Shown here: in pieces, positions 12,091-24,249 of the stretch
How positions within the stretch are numbered: position 1 is the first letter of the stretch
How the letters are laid out: each line of letters opens with the position of its first letter
Source: Mallotus nudiflorus
Taxonomy: Eukaryota > Streptophyta > Magnoliopsida > Malpighiales > Euphorbiaceae
Reading direction: 5' to 3'
Assembly (NCBI GenBank): GCA_947683625.1
Contig: CANTUR010000069.1
Span: 2,666,001-2,730,000 of the forward strand
DNA: 64,000 bases
Translations under genes and position numbers: made by a program
The notes under the pieces: model-generated
Told to the model about the DNA's origin: nothing
The model's database searches: none
The model's input: the letters and a program-made list of their open reading frames with translations, nothing else

Positions 12091-13049
12091 AGAAAAGCCA
12101 TAAGTAGCCAAAACGATGACACAAAGTTAGGGACCACATGTATTGCACAAACCAAACAACAATAAAGTAATCACACACTTGAATAAAATAAGCTCATTAT
12201 TATGCAATTTTCTCATTTTATTATTCTACAGCAACTACTAGTCAACTATTAAACAAGTTAAAGACAAAATCTATACCTTTTTAAGAGAATCCAATGCAAA
12301 TTTCTTGTTCTTTTTTGCTTTGTCTTTACCCAAAATTAGTGTTTTTTACTGTGCCTTTATCCCTTTTTAATGTCTTTTTGCCTCAGTCAGACATGGTCAC
12401 ATATTGTAAAAAAATGCTATCTTCTTGGGTTTTTTTGTTCACCATGAAAATGTAGTTAAGATAATTTAATTGGAAACAATTGTTCTTTAATAATTGCTGT
12501 TATAAAAGAAAAGAAACCCTATTAGAGGCAATTTTCCTGCCCATCAATATGGAAAGGAACTTCAGTTGATAATGTGGGACCTAAGCTTTACATGTCAGCA
12601 GTTAAGTATTAGGTATTCATATCCACGTAGGTGGGTGAAAATGGTGGTCAGTCTCAAGATAACGATGAGGTGTTTTTTGAGCCACTTTTATAATGTGGAG
12701 TACCAATTGGGAAAAAAATCAAGGTGCCAAAGTACTTTTAAAGTACAAATTTAGAGTCCAAATTGGACCTCTTTCCAAGTATTTTCAAAAAAATTATATT
12801 TTCTAAATGAAACTGGATGGTATTCACCCTATACCCGGGGGAATTTGCCTTAAATTTCCATGTTGTATTCAAGAGAGAAGCGGTGCAGCGAAATCCCATG
12901 CAACCAAGAGGCCACGTCACTATAAAGAGAGGTGAGATAAGAGTAGGATCAAATGCGTCTCTGCGAACAAACCCGCCCTTTCCATTCCCTTTCCATTTCA
13001 AACGCTATCAAATCAAATCAAATAATATATATAACATATATATCAGTAT

Positions 13050-13088
13050 ATGATGACGCGAACACTACGACTTGTCCTTGTCTTATAG
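13050..13088 (+). promoter_or_regulatory. Short upstream ORF before the helicase start codon
   Basis: A 12-codon ORF opens with two consecutive ATGs at 13050 and 13053 and ends at TAG 13086-13088, about 87 bases before the main start at 13176. AT-rich, TATA-like sequence lies at 13022-13048. If transcription starts upstream of 13050 this uORF would be translated first and could dampen helicase translation. The transcription start is unknown; if it lies in the TATA-like stretch itself, the uORF may not be in the mRNA. Confidence 0.3.
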
Positions 13089-13175
13089 ATTCCCAAAACC
13101 CAAAAAGCTCTTTGTATCTGTTGTAAACTCACCGCCAACCGACCTCAAGACTTCAATTCGTTCTGTTCTTTTCTT

Positions 13176-16100
13176 ATGGATTCTCAAGAAGAGCAAGACC
13201 CAGTTGCCTTTTTCATGTCTCTTGATGACTGGCATGAAGACTTGTCTTCTCAATCTTCCTCTGAGACATTCTTGGTTGGCTTTGTTATTGCCAACATAGT
13301 GGGTCTCCGCTACTACTCTGGTACCATCACTGGACGTGAATTGGTGGGTTTGGTCCGTGAACCTTTAAATCCATATGACCAGAAAGCTATTAAAGTCCTT
13401 AATACAAGATCTCTTCAAGTGGGTCACATTGAAAGGTCAGTTTCTTCCGTTCTATCTCCTTTAATTGACTCCCAAAAGATTACTGTTGAAGGTATCGTAG
13501 CTAATTCCCGTAGTACTAGTAATAAGTTTAAAATTCCTTGTCAAATTCATATTTTTGCGAGGATTGAGGACTTTGAGCATGTTAAATCTGAGATTACTCA
13601 TGGTGGGTTGGTTTTGATTACTGAAATTGATGCGAGTTTTGGGTTATCAGAGGCTGTGGTAGTCAAAGAAAAGTATAAGAAAAGTGGGTTTAAAAGTGTG
13701 GATGAAATTTTCAAGTTAGTGGATGACAATGTGAACAAGAAAGGAAAATTAGGTACTTTGGAGCCACCCAAGGAGGTGATAAAGTCTGAGCTCTTTTTGC
13801 ACCAGAAGGAGGGATTGTGGTGGTTGATGAATAGAGAGAATTCTGATGAGTTGCCTCCCTTTTGGGAGGAGAAAGATGGGAAATATGTGAATGTTTTGAC
13901 GAATTATCATTCAGAAAACAGGCCTGAGCCACTGCGTGGAGGGATTTTTGCAGATGACATGGGACTGGGAAAAACTTTAACTTTACTATCTTTAATTGCT
14001 TTTGATAAAGTTGACAGTGATACAAGTGCTTATAGAAGCAATGTGAAAGAACAAATATGCGAAGTTGAAGAGGAACTGCCTATTATGAGTGATAAAAAAG
14101 GAAAGAGGGTTAGGGTGAGTAGAAAGGGGACTGGAGGACAAAAAAAACGTAAAATTGAAGGTACCCTTTTGAACAGCAATGCAAAAGGGAAGTCTGTGAG
14201 TGTAATTGATAAGTCTTGCAGCGATTTGGGTGCAAAACCCACATTAATTGTCTGCCCTCCTGCTGTATTTTCAACATGGATAACACAGCTAGAAGATCAC
14301 ACTAAACGTGGATCACTCAAAGTTTACATATATCATGGGGAAAGGACTAAAGAAGCTGAGGAGCTTAAGAAGCAAGATATAGTATTGACAACGTATAGTA
14401 CATTGGGTAGTGAAGATTCTTGGGAAGACTCCCCTGTGAAGATGATTGAGTGGTGGAGAGTCATTTTAGATGAGGCGCATGTCATCAAGAATTCAAATGC
14501 ACAACAAAGTCGAGCAGTTACTAATCTAAAGGCTAAGAGGAGGTGGATTGTTACTGGAACACCTATCCAGAATGGATCCTTTGATTTGTTTTCCTTGATG
14601 GCATTTTTGCGGTTTGAGCCATTTTCCATCAAAAACTATTGGCAAAGCCTGGTACAACGCCCACTTTCCCAGGGAGATAAAAAGGGGCTCTCACGGCTGC
14701 AGGTAATTCATATGTCTGTTTTTTATTTTATTTCTTTTCCATTTACTTGGAAATTTTGTGTTCATATATCTGATTGTTCCTTTCCATGTACTCTAAATTG
14801 CTTGTTTATATCCAATCGTTTCTTTTTTATTTGCTGGAATTATGTTCACACCAGGTGTTGATAATATTTAATGACTTATGCTTCCAAATTTTTTTGTTAT
14901 ATACAGCTGAACATTGAACAATTATTCTTTAACATTCTGTGGTCATATCATCGTTCAAATGGTTATACCTAGTTAGTTATTATTATGTTTTTCTTAGCTG
15001 TAGAGGGCCAGATATTTTTCCAGAAGATTTGTTCTGCATTCTATATTACAATCCCTGTCTTTCAAATTGTGCTGTTTATGGTTTTTTTAGTCTTGACTAC
15101 TGTTATTCTTTTAGTCTTAAATTATGTTTCTGAATTTATTATAAACTTTTGTCATGCATTATTGGCTTATAGCTTTACTTTTTTTCCCATATAGCATCTG
15201 TAATTTAAGAGCTTCATATAGTATGTTATGCATCACTAATCTACTATCATCTATTGTCAACTATTATGCATAATAGTTTTAATATGTTTGTTTCTTCTTT
15301 TTGTTTTTCAGCTTCTTATTAAATGGAGAAAAATACTAGTTACAAGTGACCATGAGAAATTTTAATGATAATGAATAATTTTCTTGTGCAAGATTCTTCA
15401 AGAATTATAGTTATTTTATTTAGTAGCAAAAAATTATAGGAAAACAAAATATTTTGTTTTTGATACATAAGATTTCTTGCTCCTGAAAGTTCCATTAAAA
15501 TGGATTTTGGGCTTTTCTCATTTTCTGACTAATATATATATATATATATAGGAATGGAGAAATTTCACTAAGAACAAAAAATTATAGGAAAACAAAATTT
15601 TTTGTTTTTGATACATAAGATTTCTTGCTCCTGAAAGTTCCATTAAAATGGACCTTTAGGCTTCTTGTGTTTTCTCATTTACTTACTAAAAGAGGAGTTT
15701 GACATGGAGAAAAGTGACTCATTTTATATTGAACTACAAATTGGGTGATCCAAGTTTATACAGACATTAATATTTTGAAAAACTCAGTCATTTGCTGATG
15801 GTATGTCAAAAAGAGAGAACATAATTTTGTTTTTTTTTTTTTTATAAATTGAATACAAACCATGAAATTAACTTGGTTCATCCAAAAAAAAAAAAAAAAA
15901 AATTAGAAGCTATCAGGAGATCAATGTTGGATGTAGCTTTGGTATTTCATTTTCTAGTCTTTGTGAATTTATAATCATTTAAGAAGTAATGGTTGTCCTC
16001 ATTTTGATTTTTTTGTTTTCTTTCTTTATTTCATAGTGGTATTCTAGGCTTTTCATCATGTTTCCAACCATTTGTTGCTACTTGCTAGTGTTGAGTGTCA

Positions 16101-19100
16101 GTGGTGATCTCATATTTTATTTCTGGACAGCTTTGACACTTTGAATAGCAGAGAGTACAGCTGGGACATATGGGTCTATAGGCAGTGTCCTTTTCTTAGG
16201 ATAATTCATTCGTCAACTCATCTTTCTTGACCATGATGCATTAAAAAAAAAAAATATCATCCAAAATAAGTTTTCTGTTATGTGATCAATGACAAAAGCA
16301 GTTAGTCCCTACATCTAATTTCTAGATTTGAGTAGGATCATACCTCTTTCAAGTGCTGTTTCACATTTTTCAGAGCAGCAGGACTTCTTTCAGGTTGCCT
16401 GCTGGCAAAAGTGAAAAAAGCTAGCCCCGACTATTATAATTGTATGAAAATAGAATGAGGAAGAGATCATTCATTTAGGAATGCAGTTTTGGGTTTAGTT
16501 TTCTATTAAAGCCACTACCTGTAAAAAGAAGAAAGATGTCAAACATTTTTAGAAGTTTTCTTGACTGTGATTTGGTTTTAAATGTCAGAATTTGGAGAGA
16601 TCCAGTGAAGCATGATTCAGAAAACAGAATATTTGCTACTTTGCGCATAAATTTTAGTTATTTATTGAGAAGATGATGCTCAAACCATGCGTAAAGGAAA
16701 GCAAAAGAAAAGATATCTAATGAATATGTGTGTTTGCTTCTCTAGTGGGAAAAGTGAGATGAAAGGTGGAAAAGAAAATTTGAAATGGATTTTGGGAACT
16801 GTTTTCAGTAATTATGTTAGCTGATGGAAGACAAATGTGTACTTAATCACATCGGCAAATGTTTATCTAAACTCCTTAATTGTAGTTTCTTCAATTTTAG
16901 GTGGGAGTGAACGGTTGGTTTGGAAAATTGGGATATAAGAAAACTCTGGTCATCTTCTTTTTCTTTAGTAGTTCCTATACAAAGCAAGATAAGTAATCAT
17001 CTGTTTATTTTATCCTTTCCTCTCTGTCCTTAGGCATAACGGCAATTATGGCCCTAAAGTTTTATACTAGCTAAATGCTCCTTTGTTTATAGTTTGCAGG
17101 AGCAGTAGTAATTTTTTTTTTTTTTTTCCATTTTTTGTACAGTGATTTGACAATGAAAATTATGTTAACTTTTCCCTTTTAATAATGCAGTTTTTATCAT
17201 GCAGAAGAGATGCAAGTGGTGTATTTTCTTTCATTTTATGTCAGTTTTATGCTATAACTTGCGTCACAACTTGATGTGTTTTTAGGTTTTAATGGCAACC
17301 ATTTCTTTGCGGAGAACAAAAGACAAGGGTTTAGTTGGACTGCCATCGAAAACTGTAGAGACATGTTACGTTGAACTTTCTCAAGAAGAACGTGAATTGT
17401 ATGACCAGATGGAAGGGGAAGCCAAGGGTGTGGTAGAAGGCTTTATTAATGCTGGTAGCCTAACATGTAACTATTCTACTGTACTTTGCATAATTTTACG
17501 ACTTCGCCAGATATGTAATGATCTGGCCTTGTGTCCTTCAGATCTGATATCACTTCTCCCTTCCAACAATATTGAAGGTATTAAAAATTTCAAAATCATT
17601 TAGTTTTCTTTATCTTGATTATTGAAATTTATTGCCTTAATTTTCTGACAACACATGCGATGCTTTTTGCAAGATAATTCATTTTCAAGTTTCACTTTTT
17701 CACCCAGTCATTCACTTGGTTTATATGCCTGAATTTCTTGAGATAACTACTTTAATTTATCTCTTGCTATTTAGTTTTGGAGATCATGTTTTTCTTGTTC
17801 ATGTATGAGTGATAAAGAGGTTCAGAGATTTGGGGAGGATGGGCAAATTCTTGGAAGATTATAGTCAATATGCATTATATAGCAAGGGTTTGTCAGAATA
17901 TTTGTATAGTTGAGGATTGCGATGTTTACAAGTTGACATAATTACCGCTGCTAACTTTGTGTGTGGTTTATCCTAAAGTATTCATGATGTTTTTATTGAA
18001 TGTACTACTTGTTGCCAATATATTCTCAACTCTTCTTTCGGAGGCTACTGAAAATTTCTTCTTTATTTAGACACCAACTGCAAGTAGATCAATGGGCTTT
18101 AGAAGAATTATTTATGATTTGCATGTTCATTCTCGATTTTTGAGTATAGTAAGGCCCAAGCTTTGTCTTTTAGTTGATATTGAATGATGATTTCTGTCAA
18201 GAGCTAATCTCTGACAAACTTGTGGAATTCATAATGTACAAGGAGAAATTCTTAGTATGCCTTTGAATTAAAGGGTCTTCCATTCTTGAGAAATGGAGGT
18301 TTTGGACTAAGTTCTGGGATGAGTAATGTTGGATGTTGGGGCTGGGATTTTTACTTAACTGTTCACAGTTAATTCTCATGTATCCAACAATTTGAGTTGA
18401 TTATCTTTCTAAATTAGGATTCCAATGGTGAATTATAATGTAAATTGATAGATCATAGATATAAACCATTGTTGCAGCCTTCTTTACGATGCAACCAGAA
18501 GGCAGCATTTATTTAATCCTTCATAGAAACTGCAACTACAACCTTTTCTGTTTATTTTGAAGTTGTCGAGAAGCAAGATAAACACCAAATTTGCAGACTA
18601 AAATCTTGTCTCACAGGGGACGAATATGAGCTTGATGTGCTCAACTTATCCTTTCAGATGCTGTTCAGTTAGAGAAATTAGGTCATCAGAATATTCAGAC
18701 TATTGCTACGATTGCCATTAAAATATCCATGGATGGACTATTTGATATGCATGTTTAGGAAAGGTCGTAAAATTCATGCATTCACATGTAATACTTCAAT
18801 TTTTCTTTCATGGGCTATTTTGGTCGACACCTGACTGTATGCATATTCTATTCACTAGAATGAAAGCAATGGCTATTTTACTAGCTAGGTTGTTTATAAC
18901 TTCTGACAATTTATCTGCTTGGGTGCTTATGATTGCTAAGGAATGGTAACTTGTCATACCTCTTTTTACTGTAAGAGGTGAATGAAGGTGTCCAAAGACT
19001 ATATTTTCTTGATTGCAATATTTTCTTGGAAATTATTCCTGCATGGTTTGATTATATTTTGCTAACATTTCAGAACTTGATTGCAAGCAGATGTATCCAA

Positions 19101-19893
19101 TAACCCTGAGTTGCTTGAAAAGGTTATTGCTGTACTGCAAGATGGTGAAGATTTTGACTGCCCAATCTGCATTTGCCCACCAACTGATGCTGTAATTACC
19201 CGCTGTGCTCATGTCTTTTGCCGACCCTGCATCTTGAAAACCCTGCAACGCACAAAGCCCTGCTGCCCACTTTGTCGTCGTTCTCTAACTATGTCTGATC
19301 TGTTCTCAGCCCCTCCTGAATCTTCTCACACTGAAAAAACTGAAACTTCTTCAAGAGCAAATATATCATCCAAGGTATCTGCTCTCTTAAACCTCCTCAT
19401 AGCAGGTAGAGATAAAAATGCAACTGCCAAATCAGTGGTATTTTCACAATTCCAGAAGATGTTGGTGCTACTTGAAGAGCCATTAAAAGCTGCTGGTTTT
19501 AAGATACTGCGCTTAGATGGAACAATGAGTGCTAAAAAGAAGGCTCAGGTAATAAAAGAATTTGGAGCTCCTGGACCTGATGGACCCAGTGTGCTGCTTG
19601 CCAGTCTTAAGGCCTCAGGTGCTGGTATAAACCTTACAGCTGCTTCTAAAGTGTATTTGTTAGAGCCATGGTGGAACCCAGCGGTTGAGGAACAGGCTAT
19701 GGACCGTGTCCACCGAATTGGACAGAAGGAGGATGTAACAGCTGTAAGGTTGATCACTCGAAACAGCATTGAGGAAAGGATATTGGAGATGCAGGAAAGA
19801 AAGAAGAAATTAGCAAAGGATGCTTTTGGGAGGCGGGGAGCAAAAGCTCATGAGGTTAGGACAGAAGATCTTCGTATACTCATGTCCTTGTGA
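13176..19893 (+). CDS. SM3L1: SMARCA3-like (HLTF/RAD5-type) SNF2 helicase with HIRAN and RING domains
   Basis: Three exons: 13176-14702, 17286-17577 and 19091-19893, all with GT/AG borders, joining in frame to 873 residues. Domains in order: HIRAN (about 28-130, FLVGFVIANIVGLRYYSG); SNF2 ATPase with Walker A DDMGLGKT (260-267), a basic NLS-like linker (305-330), DEAH (432-435) and VTGTPIQN (459-466); C3HC4 RING (630-668, CPIC ... CAHVFCRPC ... CPLC); helicase C from VVFSQF (722) to DRVHRIGQ (811-818); C-terminus DLRILMSL. HLTF/Rad5 proteins couple a fork-remodelling ATPase to RING ubiquitin ligation of PCNA in damage tolerance in the nucleus. HIRAN at the extreme N-terminus and the length fit Arabidopsis At5g05130 (SMARCA3-like 1) better than RAD5A. 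All key residues are present. Confidence 0.93.
14703..17285 (+). other. Intron 1 of the SMARCA3-like gene (2.58 kb)
   Basis: It is bounded by CAG|GTAATT and TTTTTAG|G and is AT-rich, with poly-T and poly-A tracts (15827-15845, 15882-15901, 17110-17128) and a short (TA)n at 15532-15550. A 78 bp segment is directly repeated (15427-15504 and 15575-15652) with one difference. No coding sequence or RNA gene was recognised. The intron splits the SNF2 ATPase between Gln509 and Val510. Confidence 0.85.
17578..19090 (+). other. Intron 2 of the SMARCA3-like gene (1.51 kb)
   Basis: It is bounded by GAAG|GTATTA and CAAGCAG|AT and splits an aspartate codon (residue 607) after its first base. It separates the SNF2 ATPase from the RING and helicase-C exon. 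Sequence is AT-rich and no embedded gene or transposon end was recognised. Confidence 0.85.
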
Positions 19894-20265
19894 GTTCTTA
19901 CTCGTATATATATGTGATTCACTCTACATCTGATCCTACAAGTATGTGCATAGTACTGGTAATATGAATTTTTAGTGCCTTTAGCGGTCTATTTCTGTTT
20001 CATGTACATTTTTTGGCGGTTCTCTTTTGAGTTCCTGCGAGTGAAAATGCAAAGCTTGAGCATGGTAATCGTGTAGAATCGTAATGCTGTTTACTATATG
20101 AACAGAGTATCGTTCCCAGAGCAAACTGATTGGATTTTTGTTTTCTAAAAGATAGTTATTAGGTATGGGACTTCTCTGGTATTTTGCAAGTGTTGGTTTA
20201 TATTCTAATCTTTTCGCCAGTTGCATTCATGCACTGATAGCAAGATAAGAAATATCTCGGCCCAT
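19894..20265 (+). other. 3' flank / probable 3' UTR of the SMARCA3-like gene
   Basis: Moderately AT-rich sequence follows the stop codon with no further frame. No canonical AATAAA was found in the first 350 bases, so the polyadenylation site is not placed. The repeat-rich region starts at about 20266. Confidence 0.4.
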
Positions 20266-20725
20266 GCTTAGGGCTGTAAACTAGAAAACTGCTTGCGAGC
20301 ATGTTAGTATTTGGCTTGATAAATTTTGTTTGAATTCGTACATAAGTTCAAATTGTACAGAGTTCGATTCGTAAAGCTCGCGAACAAGTTTAAATAAAAG
20401 TTTATGAGCAAATTTATGATTTTAATGTTTAATATTTTATTTTGATTTTAGATATATAATATAAAAATTCATATTGTAAAAAATATATTATTAGAATAAA
20501 ATTATATTTTTAAAAATATATTATAATTTATTTAGTAAATAATTTATTTTTTATTTTTTAATGTTTAACATTAATTTATAGTTTTCATTTTTTAAAATTT
20601 TTTTAGATTTGTTTAATCTTGTGAACAACTTGTGAGCACCAAGTAATTTAGTAAGTTCGGTTTGAGATTGGTTCGATTATAAACGAACAAATCTCGAACT
20701 AGCCAAAATTTGGCTTGGTTACACA
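20266..20725. mobile_element. Probable hAT-like non-autonomous relic (end degraded)
   Basis: The left end TAGGGCTGTAAACTAG and the right end 'ggcttggttacacatg' resemble the termini of the better element at 20844-22148. Both ends carry the same 'gctcgcgaacaag'/'gagcttgtgag' style subterminal repeats. Flanks cccatgct and cacatgct agree at seven of eight bases if the right terminus is trimmed. The right end is damaged, so the assignment is tentative. Confidence 0.4.
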
Positions 20726-20843
20726 TGCTTTTATGAAGTTGCTGTTAAGCTAGTGTTTAAGAAAGCTTCAAAGTAACTTTGGCAATCAGCGACTTGTAGA
20801 TGCAAAGGCTTGCAGTGATTTTTTTAATTTTCTCGGCTGCATG

Positions 20844-21397
20844 TAGAGGTGTAACTTAATTTAACTATCAAAAGGTTCAAGCTTGGTTCACAAAATTTGG
20901 GAAAGACACGGATTTGGCTCGGATTCATTTATTTTTTAAAATCAAAGTTTGAACTTGAGTTCAACTCGGGCTCGTTTGATTATAGCCCAAATTCGTTTGT
21001 TTGTGAGCTCGTTTGCAAGTTTGTTTGTTTGTGAGCTCGTTTGCGAGCTTATTTGGTAAGGAGCTCATTTGTGAGTTTGAAAAAGAGATTTGATCTCTAT
21101 AAAATACTTCTTCATCTATCGCTATATATATATATTATTTTAAATTTATATTACTTAATATTAATATTTATGTATTACTTTAAAATATAATTATTATTTT
21201 TAATATTGTATTATCTTAGAGATTTGTTATAGATATTATGCTATTTAAATTTGGGTTAAATGTAAATTAATAAATATTTTAATGAATATTATATAATATT
21301 TAATTGTTAATTAAAACTATACTTAATAAGTAATGTTTCATATTACTTAATACATATATAATTAGCATTATATAATAATGTTAAATTATTATACAAC

Positions 21398-21460
<63 letters not shown>

Positions 21461-22148
21461 GGCCTAAAGCGCAACCATATGTTAGGCCATGTGCCCTTTT
21501 GTATAAAAGTCTAAATTGAGGCATGGTTATGTTTCGGCCATATTGGATGGGTCGAATTGAAGCACGTATAATTTGAAGCATGGCCGTACTAGGCATGAAA
21601 CTTCTCCACACAAATTTGGATTTAGAATTCATAAGGTTTAAGGATTCTATCATGGAATGCCTATATGAGGGGGAATACAAGAAGTATTAGATATATTTTT
21701 AACACTTCAAAAATTGCAAACAAGATCTCAAGGAGACAAACAATAATTGAAGAATTCAAACACTTTCAAAAGGAGTTTTTTTTTTATTCTTCTTCTTCTT
21801 CTCTTGTTATTTATTTATTTTATATTTGTCTTTGCTTATATAATATTGACTTACTAAATTAAATTATATTGATTGAATATCAATATTTAAATTAAATAAT
21901 ACATATTTAATAATATCACTTAATATAACAAGTCTCTAAATGAGCTCATAAATGAGCCTGTAAATGAGTCTGTTTGTGAGTTGTAATGAGTCGAACTTTA
22001 GGAAGCTCATGCTCGGTTTGTTTAGCTTACGAGCTTCAAAATGTAGTTTAAGTTTGACACATTTAACTTATCAAAACGAATTCGAATGAATTTTTACCAA
22101 GCTGAGCTCCAAACGAATGAGTAATAGTTTGACTCGGTTACACCCCTA
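20844..22148. mobile_element. hAT-like non-autonomous element (1.3 kb)
   Basis: The termini are imperfect inverted repeats, TAGAGGTGTAAC on the left and GTTACACCCCTA on the right, with similarity extending about 25 bases. The flanks gctgcatg (20836-20843) and gctacatg (22149-22156) form an 8 bp target duplication with one mismatch, the size expected of hAT. Subterminal regions are full of 'gagctcgtttgcgagc'-type motifs. A (TA)n tract (21399-21458) and an unrelated-looking segment (21459-21870, about 40 percent GC at its start) lie inside and may be a later insertion. There is no transposase. Confidence 0.6.
21399..21458. repeat. (AT)n microsatellite
   Basis: About 29 uninterrupted TA units lie inside the hAT-like element. 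Confidence 0.95.
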
Positions 22149-22156
22149 GCTACATG

Positions 22157-22870
22157 TCCCGTGTACATAATTTCTGTAAAATGCAAGGCCAAGCTAATTG
22201 CTCAAATAAATAATCGTTTCAAGTGTTCATTGTTTGATAATGAAGTATGGTATAGATAATTATAGAATAATTTGGTAGTATACTCATTTTCTTATAAAAT
22301 TTATTGAGAATTATTTGTGAATTTACATGTTGCATGCACTCTATATCAATATATATTTTTCTTTGATCATTTGAAGATGTAAGAAATAGACATAGTTTTT
22401 AGGAAATGAAAATTTAACTCCTTTTAATTTTAATTTTCTATTCTTTTGTATATATATTTATATTTCTTATTATTTAATTCATTCATTAATGGATTTTTAT
22501 TTAATATATATTTTAATTGTCTAAAATAAATAATTTTAATTATCATATTCTTTTCAATTTTGTTGTCTATTATAAAATAAATTGAGAGGTAACTAAAATC
22601 CTTTATAAATATATTTGTAATTTAAATGAGTTGAAAATCATTTTTATTAAAATAACTAAATTATATGATAATTATTGTGTAAATGAATTAAAAATAAATT
22701 GCAAAAATAAAAAAAATTATAAAACTTAACGAAGTAAGAGAATAAATTATTATTTCATATAAAGTTCGAACCAATCATCATCTCAAATTCCAAAAGGCTG
22801 GGCAGTGCCTTCTTAAACCAATTTAAATTCATCAACCTCCTTGAGAATATCGTTGACATTGAATGTAAGC
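22157..22870. other. AT-rich intergenic sequence, nothing recognised
   Basis: Very AT-rich sequence without an open frame, RNA gene or transposon end that I could support. Confidence 0.5.
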
Positions 22871-22875
22871 CATGC

Positions 22876-23125
22876 CGAGTGGTGTAATCGAGTTCAACCA
22901 ACTCGAGTCGAATTTTGGATAGACTCAAGTTCAGCTCGCATTAAAAGGACTAGATTCTAATTCGGTAAAATTTTCAAAATCTAAACTTGATCTTGAGCTT
23001 GTTTATGTTTTACTCGGGTTTGACTTGGACTCACTTAGTATAAGCTCATTTGTGTTGAACTCGAGCTCGTTCACTAAGAGCTTGAGAAGGAGCTCGGTAA
23101 AAAGAGCTCGCTTGTGAGACGAAAC
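22876..23125. mobile_element. Left-end fragment of a hAT-like relic
   Basis: The segment starts 'gagtggtgtaatcgagttc' and carries dense 'gagctcgttcactaagagcttgag' subterminal motifs, as in the element at 20844-22148. No matching right end was found before 23560. The remainder to 23560 is AT-rich and unassigned. Confidence 0.35.
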
Positions 23126-23564
23126 TGCATTTCCTTTATGGCTATACTAGTTTTTTTTTTTTTTTTTTACTAGAAGAACCTTTATAAACAGAATCAACTT
23201 TCCACAAAGCTTAATTTTGTTTGTGAATGCCTAGGATCATAATTATGCTGAATTTTACCCATAATCAATTAGTATTATTAAATAATAAATTAGTTTGTAA
23301 TATTAAAATTGCTTATAATACAAAAATATATAGTTTTAACTTACATAAAAATAATTTATAATTTAAGTCATATTATTTTTTAAAATTTTTTTATTATTAG
23401 GAAAATATGAGCTTGCTTTATAGCAATAATAACTAATTTTTATTGTTTTAAACTCAATATATTCACTTATCTAGATAATATATATTTTTTCTTATTCACT
23501 AATAAATCAAAAAATTAAACTCATATTTGTATAATCAATTTGATCATTTGATTTGATTGGATAG

Positions 23565-23720
23565 GGGTGGCCACGGTTCAAAATCAGACAGTTTTGTTTC
23601 GAAGGTTTATGGAACCAAATTTGAACCGAAAACAAGATGGTTCAAAGCTGGTTCAGAACTCGCCAGTTTCGGTTTTGAATCGGATTTCGGTTCTAAATTT
23701 TTTTATTATTTTTTAATTTT
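23565..23720. mobile_element. Possible hAT-type terminus (TAGGGGTGGCCACGG)
   Basis: The terminus TAGGGGTGGCCACGGTTC is followed by 'ggttc/gaacc' subterminal repeats, a pattern common at ends of plant hAT non-autonomous elements. No right end or target duplication was found. AT-rich sequence from 23720 to about 24150 holds nothing recognisable. Confidence 0.35.
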
Positions 23721-24249
23721 ATAATTATATTTAAATAATTTAAAATTAAAATAATTTAAATTAAGCAAAAAAACTAATGCAATTAAAAATTGAAGTGAAT
23801 AATCTATATTTATATATATATCATTTGAATGCCCATATTGTCATATTGACACTTGATTTATATATAAATAATATATAAATTTCTATTTTCTACAAATAAT
23901 TTACAATTTTTATTTTATCAAAATTATTTTATCTATATTTTAAAATTATTAAACAAAATATCCATTAATTAAATCAAAATTTTTTTTATCTATATTTATT
24001 CTCTAATCTTTTCATTAAATAATTGGTTATATATAAAAATAAAATTAAATGATTATGGGCCATTTGCATGATCAAACCCTTGATTTTGACATTGACAAGC
24101 AATTTATATTACTATAAGCATAGGTACACAATTACATTCAATAAGAGCAAAATTAATTGACCAAGCTTTAGATATTTGAAGCCTTCAAAAACCCCTTTGC
24201 ATATCCGACAAAGCATGGTAAAAAAACCAAGTGCAAAGGAGTGCGTTCA

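Larger units (their letters stand above)
6929..12776 (-). mobile_element. MuDR-like transposable element (5.85 kb) with long TIRs
   Basis: The left terminus starts GGAAAAGGTCCAATTTGGAC; the right terminus is its inverted partner, ending GTCCAAATTGGACCTCTTTCC at 12776. The inverted repeats align for about 230 bp (6929-7155 and 12555-12776), roughly 80 percent identical by eye. The flanks aagtaattt (left) and aagtatttt (right) agree at eight of nine bases, a plausible 9 bp Mutator-type target duplication. Inside are a minus-strand MURA-like transposase (about 12090-8420) and a plus-strand GRF ORF (7380-7980), arranged tail to tail. Internal stops and frameshifts mark it as inactive. Confidence 0.88.

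Noticed and set aside
13072..13299. Upstream frame reading from a TTG at 13072 as an alternative protein
   Set aside because: It has no ATG and overlaps the helicase N-terminus out of frame; ATG at 13176 gives the complete HIRAN domain.
14939..15194. Extra helicase exon or gene in intron 1
   Set aside because: The hydrophobic frame has no match to the family and exons 1 and 2 already join seamlessly in frame.
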